Below, in pieces: positions 46,991 to 55,229 of a DNA stretch of 64,000 nt. The DNA lies in assembly GCF_947493125.1 (NCBI RefSeq), contig NZ_CANLQB010000009.1, forward strand, positions 124,001 to 188,000, written 5' to 3'. The DNA is from an uncultured Roseobacter sp. GTDB lineage: Bacteria; Pseudomonadota; Alphaproteobacteria; Rhodobacterales; Rhodobacteraceae. The position numbers and the translations under genes were made by a program. Position 1 is the stretch's first letter. Each line of letters opens with the position of its first letter. Under the pieces are notes generated by a model that worked only from the letters and a program-made list of their open reading frames with translations, ran no database searches and was not told where the DNA came from.

Positions 46991-48061
46991 CTAGACCTGA
47001 TCGGGCTTTCTGATGTGGTTCGCGAAGACCGGCAGGCGGCTTTTGACGAAGTTGTAAAACAGGGTGTTGCGCCGGTTGACGTCGGTCTCGCCGTCGATCC
47101 GGCGCAGGGCCTCTTTCAAAACCGAGACCACCTGCTTGTTGGTCTCGAACTTCGCGGCGATGCCGCGCGAGGGGTGCCAGCTCTGCACCTTGCCGTTGCT
47201 CACATTGGTGAAGACTTCGAAGAGCGTGATGTTGTCGGGCGGATCAGCGGCCTCCGTATCGAAGGCCTCGTCGGCGCGGGTGACCGGCGTGATCCAATTG
47301 GGCAGTTGGTTCACGGGGGCTTTGGCCAGATAGACGCCCAGCCACTGGTTGAATTGGTCGAACAGCCATTCCGCGGATTGCTGCTGGCGCTGATCGTCCG
47401 GCAGGGAGGGGTCGGTCTGGGCATAGAAGAGTTTGTCGATGCCCCTGTTCACTTTGAAGAACAGGCTGAGCGCCTTGTCATAGTCGAGATTGAAGCGCTG
47501 GGTGCGCTCGTTGGGGTTGTCCCGCTCAAGCGCCGGGCCGTCCGAATGGGTGGTGCGGATGCGACCGTTGCGAAAATAGATGCTGCCGATCTTGCCATCC
47601 TTGACGCTGGCCATCAGCGTGATCTTGGATTGTGCCTTGTACTCCTCGCGGGCCCACTCCGGAACGCCTTGGCTATAGGTCCACCCCGGGTCGTCATGTT
47701 GGGGGCCATACTCTGGCAGGAACGGGCTGGAGCTTTGATCGACCTGGGCGTGGTCCTGTTTGTACTGGTATTTGGCCCAGCCCGGCACGCCTTTGCTTTT
47801 GTCCCAGGAGAGGGTGCCGCTGTCGTCGATCGCGGCTGTGCTGGGATCATCCACGCGCTGGAGGGGCAGGCTGGCGCGGGCCTGCATCTCGCGGAGTTGG
47901 CGGACGGCGGTGCTGTCCTTTGCCTTGGCCTGCAGCGTGGTGAGCGACCGGTCCGGCGGGGCCGTGCGCGCGCCCTTGCGCGATTTTGGAGGCGGCGCGG
48001 TGCGGCGTCTGGAGCGTAGGGTTCTCAATGTCTGAATGTCCGTTTCAACCGTATGACCCAA
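46991..48061 (-). CDS. Paralogue P2: leader motif plus duplicated GVP-WAK-QY segment and core, unknown function
   Basis: 356 aa from TTG; start uncertain, no clear ribosome-binding site. Basic N-terminus, leader LTTLQAKAKDSTAVRQLREM (40-59), then two copies of a short segment: GVPGWAKYQY (91-100) and GVPEWAREEY (132-141). The core reads VKDGKIGSIYFRNGRIRTTHSDGP (given as DGKIGSIYF and GRIRTTHSDGP). A tail with PNWITPVT, LFEVFTNVSNGKVQSWHPSRG (SWHPSRG) and a C-terminal helical part KQVVSVLKEALRRIDG follows. It is closest to P3. No signal peptide is seen. Confidence 0.75.
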   Translation of the reverse strand: MGHTVETDIQTLRTLRSRRRTAPPPKSRKGARTAPPDRSLTTLQAKAKDSTAVRQLREMQARASLPLQRVDDPSTAAIDDSGTLSWDKSKGVPGWAKYQYKQDHAQVDQSSSPFLPEYGPQHDDPGWTYSQGVPEWAREEYKAQSKITLMASVKDGKIGSIYFRNGRIRTTHSDGPALERDNPNERTQRFNLDYDKALSLFFKVNRGIDKLFYAQTDPSLPDDQRQQQSAEWLFDQFNQWLGVYLAKAPVNQLPNWITPVTRADEAFDTEAADPPDNITLFEVFTNVSNGKVQSWHPSRGIAAKFETNKQVVSVLKEALRRIDGETDVNRRNTLFYNFVKSRLPVFANHIRKPDQV

Positions 48062-48245
48062 TACTACTATGAGGCGAACCTAGCATTACCGCAAAAAGGG
48101 ACAAGACCCCGTCGAATGGCCGGGCGATCATCGGCATGCCGCTTTTTCCAGCGCAGGCGGGATCGGATCGAAGGACAGCAGCCCATTCAGCAATGGATGA
48201 GGACGTGACGATCGCTGCCTGCCCGGAACAGGCGAACTTGAGACG

Positions 48246-49211
48246 CTAGGTCTTTTTCGGACGCGGGGCGACCTCTTCGGGGCTGCGGATGAGTTTGGCG
48301 AACTCGGGGATGCGCTTTTGGATGAAAGTATAAAACTGCTTGTTCCGCTCGTTGACGTCCTTCACCCCGTCGATATGTTTCACCGCCGCCTCAAGCACCG
48401 AAATCACCTGTTTGTTGGTGGCAAATTTGGTGGCCACCCCGCGCGAGGGGTGCCAGCCCGCGACCTTGCCGTCGCTCACACGGACGAAGACCTCGAACAG
48501 CTTCATGACCGGATCCGGAGCCCCGTCTTCCGGGTCGTGCGCGGTGTCCGGACCCGTGACCGGCACGATCCAATTGGGCAGGCTGTCGTTGGGGATCGAG
48601 ATGAGCTGATTTGACAGCCATCTCTTGAAGGCGCGATCATATTCCTTTCTGGCGAGTTTTTCGCGGTCTTCCTTGGGCAGCTTCACGTCGGTCTTCCAAT
48701 AGAGGTTTGGGAAGAGATCCGTGTTGGCGGCATCGAAAATGCGCTGTGCCCTGGCCAAATGCAGATTGTAGCGTTGCACGGCCCGGTCCGACTTGTCCGG
48801 GGCCTTTTCGGGCCCCGAGCCATGGGTGGTGCGGATGCGACCGCCTGGGAAGTAGATGCTGCCGATCTTGCCGTTTTTCATCGAGCAGATCAGCGTTGTC
48901 TGAGCCTCGGCTTCGTACTGGTCCTTGGCCCATTGCGGCACGCCTGTCTTCGTGTCCCAGCCCGGTGTCTCATCGTCCTCGTAGTCCGGTAGGAAGGGGC
49001 TGGAGGAGGTATCGACTTCCCGTTGCACGACCCCGTTGGCGCGGGATGTCATGCGCTGGAGCTGTGCGACGGCGGGGCTGCCGTCGGCTTTGGCCTGCAG
49101 TGCCTCGAGCGCAGGGTCCGCCGCGGCTGTCCCGGAGGGCTGCGCGGTGGGGGCTTTGGCCGCCGGTTTGGGAGGCGCTTTGGCGGTGCGGGGGGTGGAG
49201 GCGTGGGGCAT
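48246..49211 (-). CDS. Paralogue P3: leader motif plus NGKIGSIYF/GRIRTTH core, unknown function
   Basis: 321 aa (a GTG at 49244 is an alternative start). Pro/Ala/Lys-rich N-terminus, leader LEALQAKADGSPAVAQLQRM (35-54) ending in ANGVVQREV, then one GVPQWAKDQY segment (91-100). The core is NGKIGSIYF (113-121) and GRIRTTHGSGP (124-134). Later come PNWIVPVTGPD, LFEVFVRVSDGKVAGWHPSRG (GWHPSRG) and a C-terminal helical block KQVISVLEAAVKHIDG with FIQKRIPEFAKLI. Leader-type motifs like this are known from DUF4157/injection-system cargo proteins; the core is unassigned. Confidence 0.75.
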   Translation of the reverse strand: MPHASTPRTAKAPPKPAAKAPTAQPSGTAAADPALEALQAKADGSPAVAQLQRMTSRANGVVQREVDTSSSPFLPDYEDDETPGWDTKTGVPQWAKDQYEAEAQTTLICSMKNGKIGSIYFPGGRIRTTHGSGPEKAPDKSDRAVQRYNLHLARAQRIFDAANTDLFPNLYWKTDVKLPKEDREKLARKEYDRAFKRWLSNQLISIPNDSLPNWIVPVTGPDTAHDPEDGAPDPVMKLFEVFVRVSDGKVAGWHPSRGVATKFATNKQVISVLEAAVKHIDGVKDVNERNKQFYTFIQKRIPEFAKLIRSPEEVAPRPKKT

Positions 49212-49337
49212 GGGAGGTCTCTTCTGGGCAACGCGATGCTTCACAACCTAGCGTGGTGCAGCCGCCCGGTCCACAATCGGATTGCGTGTTGACCTCCGGC
49301 GCGGATTGGCCCATGAGACGCAGGTCGGAGGCGCGGG

Positions 49338-49366
49338 TTGACGATGCGGGAAAAACCCCATAACAC
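49338..49366 (+). promoter_or_regulatory. rpsM promoter candidate
   Basis: TTGACG, 17 bases, TAACAC. The -35 is good and the -10 is weak, but position and spacing fit a promoter for rpsM-rpsK-rpoA-rplQ. Confidence 0.5.
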
Positions 49367-49467
49367 GCGCTATCTCGACTGAGAATCAATTTGTCTTGAG
49401 GGTCGCTCCCAAGAGGCAAGATCACCTGATCAGCTGACGCCCGATGCCCTGAAAAGCTTCGGGCTTA

Positions 49468-49506
49468 CGTTGTGAAAAAAGGGTCCGGAACTACGGACCC
49501 GCAACG
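49468..49506 (+). promoter_or_regulatory. rpsM 5' leader structure
   Basis: Inner hairpin GGGTCCG-GAACTA-CGGACCC (49481-49500) inside an outer CGTTG/CAACG stem with an A-rich internal loop. It ends 1 base before the AAAAGGA ribosome-binding site, so it could control translation. Confidence 0.5.
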
Positions 49507-49522
49507 AAAAGGAATAGCACAC

Positions 49523-49891
49523 GTGGCACGTATTGCCGGCGTAAACATCCCGACTGCAAAGCGGGTTCCCATCGCCCTCACCTACATCACCGGTATCGGC
49601 AACGCCTCTGCAAAAGCGATTTGCGAAGCGGTCGGTATCGACGCGGCCCGCCGGGTCAACGAACTCTCTGACGCCGAAGTTCTGGCCGTGCGCGAGCACA
49701 TCGACGCCAACTACACCGTCGAAGGCGATCTGCGTCGTGACACGCAGATGAACATCAAGCGCCTGATGGACCTGGGCTGCTACCGTGGCCTGCGCCACCG
49801 TCGCAACCTGCCCGTCCGCGGTCAGCGCACCCACACCAATGCTCGCACCCGCAAAGGCCCCGCAAAGGCCATTGCCGGTAAGAAGAAATAA
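49523..49891 (+). CDS. rpsM: 30S ribosomal protein S13 (GTG start)
   Basis: 122 aa, normal for alphaproteobacteria. (M)[20 protein letters not shown] start and [17 protein letters not shown] end are typical. The GTG is chosen from family alignment and AAGGA 10 bases upstream; an in-frame ATG at 49472 falls inside the leader hairpin region. First gene of the alpha operon. Confidence 0.97.
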   Translation: MARIAGVNIPTAKRVPIALTYITGIGNASAKAICEAVGIDAARRVNELSDAEVLAVREHIDANYTVEGDLRRDTQMNIKRLMDLGCYRGLRHRRNLPVRGQRTHTNARTRKGPAKAIAGKKK

Positions 49892-49906
49892 GGGAGGGTC
49901 TGACCA

Positions 49907-50296
49907 ATGGCACGTGACCGCGTACGCGTTAAGAAAAAGGCCAGCAAGAACATCGCCGCTGGTGTGGCGCATGTGAACAGCTCCTTCAACAACACCAAGA
50001 TCCTGATCTCGGATGTGCAGGGCAATGCGATCTCCTGGTCGTCTGCCGGCACCATGGGCTTCAAGGGCTCGCGGAAATCCACACCCTACGCCGCCCAGAT
50101 GGCTGCCGAGGATGCGGGCCGCAAGGCGCAGGAACACGGCGTGAAGACGCTGGAAGTGGAAGTGCAGGGACCGGGGTCTGGCCGTGAGAGCGCGCTGCGT
50201 GCCTTGGCCGCTGCCGGGTTCAACATCACGTCCATCCGCGACGTGACGCCCATGGCCCACAACGGCTGCCGCCCCCCGAAGCGCCGCCGCGTTTAA
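49907..50296 (+). CDS. rpsK: 30S ribosomal protein S11
   Basis: 129 aa, platform of the 30S subunit. [20 protein letters not shown] and the [13 protein letters not shown]-type end ([14 protein letters not shown]) are conserved (quoted in parts). It follows rpsM after 15 bases. Confidence 0.99.
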   Translation: MARDRVRVKKKASKNIAAGVAHVNSSFNNTKILISDVQGNAISWSSAGTMGFKGSRKSTPYAAQMAAEDAGRKAQEHGVKTLEVEVQGPGSGRESALRALAAAGFNITSIRDVTPMAHNGCRPPKRRRV

Positions 50297-50408
50297 GTTG
50301 AGTATTACGACCGGGGCTGCGGGTTTTCTCGCGGCCCCAATCCGCTTTTTGAAACCTCGAGAGTCTTGGCCGTTTGGACATGGGGCTTAGACAGGAATGG
50401 AGGGACGC

Positions 50409-51425
50409 ATGATCCACAAGAATTGGGCCGAATTGATCAAGCCGCAGCAGCTTGACGTGAAGCCGGGCAACGACCCCGCGCGTCAGGCCACCGTGACGGC
50501 TGAGCCGCTGGAGCGTGGCTTTGGCCTGACCATGGGCAACGCGCTGCGCCGGGTGCTGATGTCGTCGCTGCAGGGCGCGGCCATCACATCCGTTCAGATC
50601 GACAACGTGCTGCACGAGTTTTCCAGCGTGGCCGGCGTGCGGGAAGACGTCACCGACATCATCCTGAACCTCAAGGGCGTGAGTATCCGCATGGAAGTGG
50701 AGGGGCCGAAGCGCCTGTCGATTTCCGCCAAGGGTCCGGGTGTTGTGACCGCGGGCGACATCTCCGAGAGCGCGGGCATCGAAGTGCTGAACCGCGATCA
50801 TGTGATCTGCCACCTCGACGATGGTGCCGACCTTTACATGGAGCTGACCGTCAACCAGGGCAAAGGCTACGTCTCGGCCGAGAAGAACAAACCCGAGGAT
50901 GCGCCCATCGGTCTCATCCCGATCGACGCGATCTATTCGCCGGTGAAAAAGGTCAGCTATGATGTGCAGCCCACCCGCGAGGGCCAGGTGCTCGATTATG
51001 ACAAGCTGACCATGAAAGTGGACACCGACGGCTCGATCAGCCCTGATGATGCGGTGGCCTTTGCCGCGCGTATTCTGCAGGACCAGTTGGGTATCTTCGT
51101 CAACTTCGACGAGCCTGAATCTGCATCTCGTGCGGACGAGGACGATGGCCTGGAGTTCAACCCGCTGCTGCTCAAGAAAGTGGACGAGCTGGAGCTGTCC
51201 GTGCGCTCGGCCAACTGTCTGAAGAATGACAATATTGTCTATATTGGTGATCTGATCCAGAAGACCGAGGCCGAGATGCTGCGCACGCCGAACTTTGGCC
51301 GCAAGTCCTTGAATGAGATCAAGGAAGTGCTGTCGGGCATGGGTCTGCATCTCGGGATGGACGTCGAAGACTGGCCGCCGGACAACATCGAGGATCTGGC
51401 TAAGAAATTTGAAGATTCCTTCTAA
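50409..51425 (+). CDS. rpoA: DNA-directed RNA polymerase subunit alpha
   Basis: 338 aa. The N-terminal assembly domain ([18 protein letters not shown]) and C-terminal DNA/activator-binding domain ([34 protein letters not shown]) are present. GGAGGG precedes the ATG; the ATG at 50397 is rejected. rpsD is not between rpsK and rpoA, as is usual in alphaproteobacteria. Confidence 0.99.
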   Translation: MIHKNWAELIKPQQLDVKPGNDPARQATVTAEPLERGFGLTMGNALRRVLMSSLQGAAITSVQIDNVLHEFSSVAGVREDVTDIILNLKGVSIRMEVEGPKRLSISAKGPGVVTAGDISESAGIEVLNRDHVICHLDDGADLYMELTVNQGKGYVSAEKNKPEDAPIGLIPIDAIYSPVKKVSYDVQPTREGQVLDYDKLTMKVDTDGSISPDDAVAFAARILQDQLGIFVNFDEPESASRADEDDGLEFNPLLLKKVDELELSVRSANCLKNDNIVYIGDLIQKTEAEMLRTPNFGRKSLNEIKEVLSGMGLHLGMDVEDWPPDNIEDLAKKFEDSF

Positions 51426-51555
51426 GGGGTCTTCAGCATGCCCGCTTTGTGCGGGGACGATCCGGGCCAGCGTGCCCCAAGGAGAACCGGGTGACACGCA
51501 TCACCCGGTCAGACAAAGCAAAACCGCCCGTAGAGGGCACTTTAGGAGATAGAAA

Positions 51556-51975
51556 ATGCGTCACGCACGTGGATACCGCCGCCTGAACCGCACACATGAG
51601 CACCGCAAGGCGCTCTGGGCCAACATGGCGGGCTCGCTCATCGAACATGAGCAGATCAAGACAACGCTGCCCAAGGCGAAGGAACTGCGCCCGATCATCG
51701 AAAAGATGATCACGCTGGCCAAACGCGGCGACCTGCACGCACGCCGTCAGGCCGCGGCCAAGCTCAAGCAGGACCAATATGTCACCAAGCTGTTTGACGT
51801 GCTGGGTCCGCGCTACAAAGACCGCCAGGGCGGCTATGTGCGCGTGCTGAAAGCGGGTTTCCGTTATGGCGACATGGCGCCGATGGCGATCATCGAATTT
51901 GTGGACCGCGACCGCGACGCCAAGGGGGCTGCCGACAAGGCACGCCTGGCCGCGGAAGAGGCTGCCGACGAGTAA
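51556..51975 (+). CDS. rplQ: 50S ribosomal protein L17
   Basis: 139 aa; [20 protein letters not shown] start, [20 protein letters not shown] core. A short Ala-rich, acidic C-terminal tail ([12 protein letters not shown]) is present. Last gene of the alpha operon; terminator 25 bases downstream. Confidence 0.98.
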   Translation: MRHARGYRRLNRTHEHRKALWANMAGSLIEHEQIKTTLPKAKELRPIIEKMITLAKRGDLHARRQAAAKLKQDQYVTKLFDVLGPRYKDRQGGYVRVLKAGFRYGDMAPMAIIEFVDRDRDAKGAADKARLAAEEAADE

Positions 51976-51999
51976 GACAGGCGCTTTTGCGCTGCCCTG

Positions 52000-52032
52000 G
52001 CCCCTGTCCCACGCGGGACGGGGGCTTTTTTT
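52000..52032 (+). terminator. rplQ intrinsic terminator
   Basis: 11-bp stem GCCCCTGTCCC/GGGACGGGGGC (one G-U) with an ACGC loop followed by TTTTTTT. Confidence 0.92.
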
Positions 52033-52072
52033 ATGCGGTCAGGGGCGGTATCTCGAGCAGAGACGTCCTAGG

Positions 52073-53506
52073 ATGCTGGCGGTGATTTCTGTGCTGGAGC
52101 GGTGCGACTTGCATATTTTTGGAACACTGAAGCGGCTGGTCCTGCTTTTGGTCTGCCTTGGCCCGCTCTGGGCGCATGCGGAGACGCGGGTGCCCCAGAA
52201 CGCCGCCGAGATCACCCTGAGCTTTGCGCCGCTGGTGCGGGAGACGGCGCCTGCGGTGGTCAACATCTATGCCCGTTTCGTGACCGAGAGCCGCCGCACG
52301 CCCTTCATGGATGACCCGTTCTTTGACAGATTCTTCGAAGGCTTCGGGCGGCCCGAGCCGCGGGTGCAGAACTCGCTGGGGTCGGGCGTGATCCTGTCGG
52401 CGGACGGGATCATCGTGTCGAACTATCACGTGGTGGGTATGGCGACCGACATTCGCGTCGTGCTCGCCGACCGGCGCGAGTTCACCGCGCGGGTGCTTTT
52501 GGGTGATGCGGAGAGCGATCTGGCGATTTTGCAGCTGGAGGGCGCGGAGGACCTGCCGTTTCTGCCGCTGCGCACCTCGGACACGGTGGAGGTGGGCGAG
52601 CTGGTGCTGGCCATCGGCAACCCCTTTGGCGTGGGACAGACCGTGAGCAGCGGGATCGTCTCGGGGCTGGCGCGCTCGGGCGCGGCAACAGGGTCGGGCC
52701 GGGGGTATTTCATCCAGACCGATGCGCCGATTAATCCCGGCAACTCGGGCGGTGCGCTGATTGACGTGCGCGGGGAGTTGATTGGTGTGAACACCTCGAT
52801 CCTGACCCGCTCGGGCGGCTCGAACGGCATCGGCTTTGCCATCCCATCCGATCTGGTGGCGGCCTTTGTGCCACAGGCGCAGGACGGGCGCACGAGTTTC
52901 GCGCGGCCCTGGGCGGGCATGGGTGGCCAGCCGGTCGATGCAGAGATGGCCGAGGCCTTCGGGCTGGAGCGGCCCGGCGGCATCATCATCTCGGCGATGC
53001 ATGCGGACAGCCCCTTTGCGCAGGCGGGCGTCTCGGTGGGCGATGTCATCACCGCGGTGGACGGCCAGCCGGTGAACACCCCGCCCGAGATGGTCTATCG
53101 GATGAGCGTGACCGGCCTCGGCCAGCGGGCGCGGATCAGCTTTTTGAGCGGGGGCGAGATGCGCGAGACCGAGGTGCGGCTGATGGCGGCACCCGATGTG
53201 CCGGACCGCGAGGCGCTGACGCTCGGGCGTGATGACATCCTGCCGGGGTTGGGGCTGGCGCGGGTCAACCCGGCGGTGATTGCGGAATTCAACCTGCCGC
53301 TGGAGAGCACCGGCGTGGTAGTGACCGATGCGGGGCGGTTCGGTGGCCGGGTCGGGGTGCGCGTGGGCGATGTGATTGTAGGGATCAATGACCGCCCGGT
53401 GACGCGGCCGCGTGATGTGGCCGATGCGTTCCGGGCGCGTGCGCGCAACTATGCGCTAAGCGTGATCCGCGGGACGCAGCGGGTTGTCCTGCGGTTCGGG
53501 GTCTGA
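52073..53506 (+). CDS. DegP/DegQ-like periplasmic serine protease (HtrA family)
   Basis: 477 aa. A hydrophobic signal peptide (RLVLLLVCLGPLWAHAE) directs export. The trypsin-like domain has H119 (SNYHVVG), D149 (ESDLAIL) and S225 (NPGNSGGAL). Two PDZ domains follow (about 280-370 and 385-470). It degrades or refolds damaged envelope proteins. The start is unsure: the ATG has a weak ribosome-binding site, and a TTG at 52109 gives a more standard signal peptide. The gene is 40 bases after the rplQ terminator. Confidence 0.93.
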   Translation: MLAVISVLERCDLHIFGTLKRLVLLLVCLGPLWAHAETRVPQNAAEITLSFAPLVRETAPAVVNIYARFVTESRRTPFMDDPFFDRFFEGFGRPEPRVQNSLGSGVILSADGIIVSNYHVVGMATDIRVVLADRREFTARVLLGDAESDLAILQLEGAEDLPFLPLRTSDTVEVGELVLAIGNPFGVGQTVSSGIVSGLARSGAATGSGRGYFIQTDAPINPGNSGGALIDVRGELIGVNTSILTRSGGSNGIGFAIPSDLVAAFVPQAQDGRTSFARPWAGMGGQPVDAEMAEAFGLERPGGIIISAMHADSPFAQAGVSVGDVITAVDGQPVNTPPEMVYRMSVTGLGQRARISFLSGGEMRETEVRLMAAPDVPDREALTLGRDDILPGLGLARVNPAVIAEFNLPLESTGVVVTDAGRFGGRVGVRVGDVIVGINDRPVTRPRDVADAFRARARNYALSVIRGTQRVVLRFGV

Positions 53507-53509
53507 GAG

Positions 53510-54817
53510 GTGGCGGATCTTTTCGCCACGGATCCGGCACCAGACGCGGGCGGCCATCGCCCCCTGGCGGACCGGTTGCGCCCACAGACCTTGGCGGAGG
53601 TGATCGGGCAGGACCAGATCCTGGGGCCGGAGGCACCGCTGACGGTGATGCTGGACGCGGGGGCGCTCGGTTCGCTGATCTTCTGGGGTCCGCCTGGGGT
53701 GGGCAAGACCACGATTGCGCGGCTGCTCGCCCATGAGACGGATATGCATTTCGTCCAGATCAGTGCGATCTTCACCGGGGTGCCGGAGCTGCGCAAGGTC
53801 TTCGAGGCGGCGAAGATCCGGCGACAGAACGGGCAGGGGACGCTGCTGTTTGTGGATGAGATCCACCGCTTCAACAAGGCGCAGCAGGACGGGTTTTTGC
53901 CGCATATGGAGGATGGGACGATCCTTCTGGTGGGGGCAACCACCGAGAACCCGTCGTTCGAGCTGAATGCGGCGGTCATGAGCCGCGCACAGGTCATGGT
54001 GCTGGAGCGTCTGGGCCTGAAGGACCTGGAGCTGCTGGCCCAGCGGGCCGAGCAGGAGCTGGGCGCGCCGCTGCCGCTCGACGGCCCGGCGCGCGAGGCG
54101 CTGCTGGAGATGGCCGATGGCGACGGGCGGGCGCTGTTGAACCTGATCGAGCAGGCGAGTGCCTGGTCGGTCGAAGGCAAGCTCAACCCGGAGGCGCTCG
54201 GCACACGGCTGATGCGCCGGGCGGCGCAATACGACAAGTCCGGGGATGCGCATTACAACCTGATTTCGGCGCTGCACAAATCGGTGCGCGGCTCGGACCC
54301 GGATGCGGCACTTTACTGGTTTGCCCGGATGCTGGAGGGCGGCGAGGACCCGCGATTTCTGGCCCGTCGCCTGACGCGGATGGCGGTGGAGGACATTGGG
54401 TTGGCGGACCCGCAGGCCCAGGCGATCTGTTTGCGAAGCTGGCAAACCTATGAGCGGCTGGGAAGCCCGGAGGGTGAGTTGGCGCTGGCGCAGGCGGTCG
54501 CGTATCTCGCGTTGGCGCCGAAGTCGAATGCGGCTTATGTGGCCTATAAGGGCGCGTGCAAATCGGCGAAGGAGACCGGATCGGAACCGCCGCCCAAACA
54601 TATCCTGAACGCGCCCACCGGCCTGATGAAGGATCAGGGCTATGGCGCGGGCTATGCCTATGACCACGATGCGGAGGACGGATTTTCTGGGCAAAACTAC
54701 TTCCCCGACGGCATGGCGAGGCAAACCTTCTACGCGCCTGTCGAACGAGGGTTTGAACGCGATTTGCAAAAGCGGCTTGCCTACTTTGCAAAGTTACGCG
54801 CGCGGCGCGAAACTTGA
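53510..54817 (+). CDS. rarA: Replication-associated recombination protein A (RarA/MgsA)
   Basis: 435 aa AAA+ ATPase that acts at stalled replication forks. Walker A GPPGVGKTT (about 60-68), Walker B LLFVDEIHRF (about 111-120), sensor 1 GATTENPSF, and the C-terminal tetramerisation region with HILNAPTGLMKDQGYG and FYAPVERGFE. GTG start 3 bases after the protease stop. Confidence 0.95.
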   Translation: MADLFATDPAPDAGGHRPLADRLRPQTLAEVIGQDQILGPEAPLTVMLDAGALGSLIFWGPPGVGKTTIARLLAHETDMHFVQISAIFTGVPELRKVFEAAKIRRQNGQGTLLFVDEIHRFNKAQQDGFLPHMEDGTILLVGATTENPSFELNAAVMSRAQVMVLERLGLKDLELLAQRAEQELGAPLPLDGPAREALLEMADGDGRALLNLIEQASAWSVEGKLNPEALGTRLMRRAAQYDKSGDAHYNLISALHKSVRGSDPDAALYWFARMLEGGEDPRFLARRLTRMAVEDIGLADPQAQAICLRSWQTYERLGSPEGELALAQAVAYLALAPKSNAAYVAYKGACKSAKETGSEPPPKHILNAPTGLMKDQGYGAGYAYDHDAEDGFSGQNYFPDGMARQTFYAPVERGFERDLQKRLAYFAKLRARRET

Positions 54818-54848
54818 CAATCTCGCGAGCGTGCGGGACAGACCGCGC

Positions 54849-55229
54849 ATGATGACATCTCTGATCATGGTGGCCTTTGGCGGGGCGATTGGCGCCTCTT
54901 TGCGGTTCCTCTGGGGCATGGCGTTTCTGCGCCTGACGGGACCGTCGGAGTTTCCGCTGGCCATCATGACGGCCAACATCCTGGGCTCGTTCCTGATGGG
55001 GGCATTCGTGGTGCTGGCGGCGCATAAGGGGCTGACCCATCTGAGCCCCTTCGTGATGACTGGGCTGCTCGGCGGATTCACCACCTTTTCCGCCTTTTCG
55101 TTGGAGACGATGACGCTGGTGGAGCGGGGCGATCTGGCCGCGGCGGGGCTCTATGTGGTGCTGTCGGTGGCGCTGTCGATTGGCGGGCTGATGCTGGGGC
55201 TGTGGCTGGCGCGTGGGGTCATGGCATGA
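54849..55229 (+). CDS. crcB: Fluoride ion exporter CrcB/Fluc
   Basis: 126 aa, four membrane segments; dual-topology fluoride channel subunit. GGAIGASLRF, the NILGSFLMGAF region with pore Asn and LLGGFTTFSAFSLE are diagnostic. The ATG at 54849 is followed 3 bases later by another ATG. No fluoride riboswitch was recognised upstream; the gene is embedded in the unit and ends by ATGA overlap with the pseudouridine synthase. Confidence 0.95.
   Translation: MMTSLIMVAFGGAIGASLRFLWGMAFLRLTGPSEFPLAIMTANILGSFLMGAFVVLAAHKGLTHLSPFVMTGLLGGFTTFSAFSLETMTLVERGDLAAAGLYVVLSVALSIGGLMLGLWLARGVMA

Larger units (their letters stand above)
49212..49522. other. Region between P3 and rpsM
   Basis: 311 bases with no gene; holds the rpsM promoter candidate and a structured rpsM leader. 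Confidence 0.6.

Noticed and set aside
52021-52072. Coding extension of the protease gene into rplQ
   Set aside because: The frame is open upstream, but it crosses the rplQ terminator and gene; a signal peptide begins near 52073-52109.
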